A stretch of DNA of 64,000 nucleotides, from the NCBI GenBank assembly GCA_029210175.1, contig JARGPL010000030.1, positions 62,001-126,000 on the forward strand, given 5' to 3'. The notes under the pieces were generated by a model. The model ran no database searches. It had not been told where the DNA came from and saw only the letters and a program-made list of their open reading frames with translations. Each line of letters opens with the position of its first letter. Positions within the stretch are counted from its first letter, which is position 1. Shown one piece after another: positions 63,819 through 64,000 of the stretch. This DNA is from Minwuia sp. Its GTDB lineage: Bacteria; Pseudomonadota; Alphaproteobacteria; Minwuiales; Minwuiaceae. A program made the position numbers and the translations under genes.

Positions 63819-64000
63819 GTGAATCACGGCACAAAGGGGGAGGATGCGCCAGCCGCACCCTCCCCTGTGTTGCTTGAGCGACTGGTCACGCCGCTTTCCA
63901 GGCTGGGGGCCAGCATCGCCGCCATTGGTGTGCTCGTTGTCCTGGCGATCACCGGCTACAGTGTCTTCAACCGCTATGTGCTCGGCATACCGGTGACCTG
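63819..64000 (+). CDS. dctQ: TRAP transporter small permease DctQ (5' part; runs off window)
   Basis: Starts at GTG 63819 with AGGGG about 6 nt upstream, open to the edge (60 codons). After a polar start the sequence enters a membrane segment (ASIAAIGVLVVLAITGYSVF) and reads NRYVLGIPVT, the YSVFNRYVLGIP pattern of DctQ first helices. The rest and the DctM partner should follow beyond base 64000. Confidence 0.85.
   Translation, partial: MNHGTKGEDAPAAPSPVLLERLVTPLSRLGASIAAIGVLVVLAITGYSVFNRYVLGIPVT

Overview
This window is a GC-rich, densely packed chromosomal segment of an alphaproteobacterium. The ubiquinone genes point that way (ubiG and COQ9 flanking peptide deformylase, plus a UbiD). So do an RNase E with a highly charged insertion inside its S1 domain, the AMIN/Amidase_3 amidase beside PBP1a, and TRAP and Fe-type ABC transporters. 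Sulfatases, an AcuI-type reductase and a TRAP system suggest a free-living, probably marine-type heterotroph. Genus-level placement is not possible from sequence reading alone. I saw no rRNA, tRNA, CRISPR array, integrase or insertion sequence.

Layout. 1-9.4 kb: phosphatase (cut by the left edge), nadX, ruvC, DUF2244 protein, an agmatinase with a small unknown partner, a VWA-like secreted protein, a SulP transporter with a universal stress protein, and recQ. 9.5-14.3 kb: an acyl-CoA-dehydrogenase-fold protein that looks like a 3-sulfinopropanoyl-CoA desulfinase, a PAPS sulfotransferase, and a decayed arylsulfatase, with dispersed intergenic repeats nearby. 14.3-23.7 kb: xthA, an aminotransferase, a four-gene operon (SDR, alkylsulfatase-like MBL hydrolase, crotonase, biotin carboxylase), two overlapping LysR regulators and a scrap of an RTX/VCBS-type protein. 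23.7-30.9 kb: an RND efflux pair, a flavin hydroxylase and a broken FAD oxidoreductase.

30.9-42.5 kb is an almost unbroken minus-strand run: a HigBA-like toxin-antitoxin pair with its own promoter/operator, ubiD, GNAT, mercaptopyruvate sulfurtransferase, AlaX editing protein, cysteine synthase, cupin, photolyase, a hydratase, an uncharacterised R2-like di-iron protein, COQ9, def and ubiG. 42.5-52.2 kb: aspartate kinase, an LLM oxidoreductase, PBP1a, N-acetylmuramoyl-L-alanine amidase, and rne behind a 541-bp hairpin-rich leader and ahead of a strong intrinsic terminator. 52.4-64 kb: acuI fused by overlap to an NTF2-FMO monooxygenase, an Fe/polyamine-type ABC transporter whose ATPase faces its permease and binding protein, an intact arylsulfatase, a CaiB/BaiF CoA-transferase and the start of a TRAP system.

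Together the genes mix housekeeping (DNA repair, cell wall, ubiquinone, lysine/cysteine supply, RNA decay) with a recurrent organosulfur theme: desulfinase candidate, sulfotransferase, two type I sulfatases (one dead), alkylsulfatase-like hydrolase, sulfurtransferase, cysteine synthase, SulP and AcuI. These genes are scattered rather than in one operon, so the theme is suggestive only. Three gene remnants or pseudogenes show ongoing loss in accessory stretches. I did not find a convincing entirely new multi-gene system. The best leads are the desulfinase homologue, the di-iron protein beside COQ9/ubiG, and the four-gene operon with the MBL sulfatase-like enzyme.
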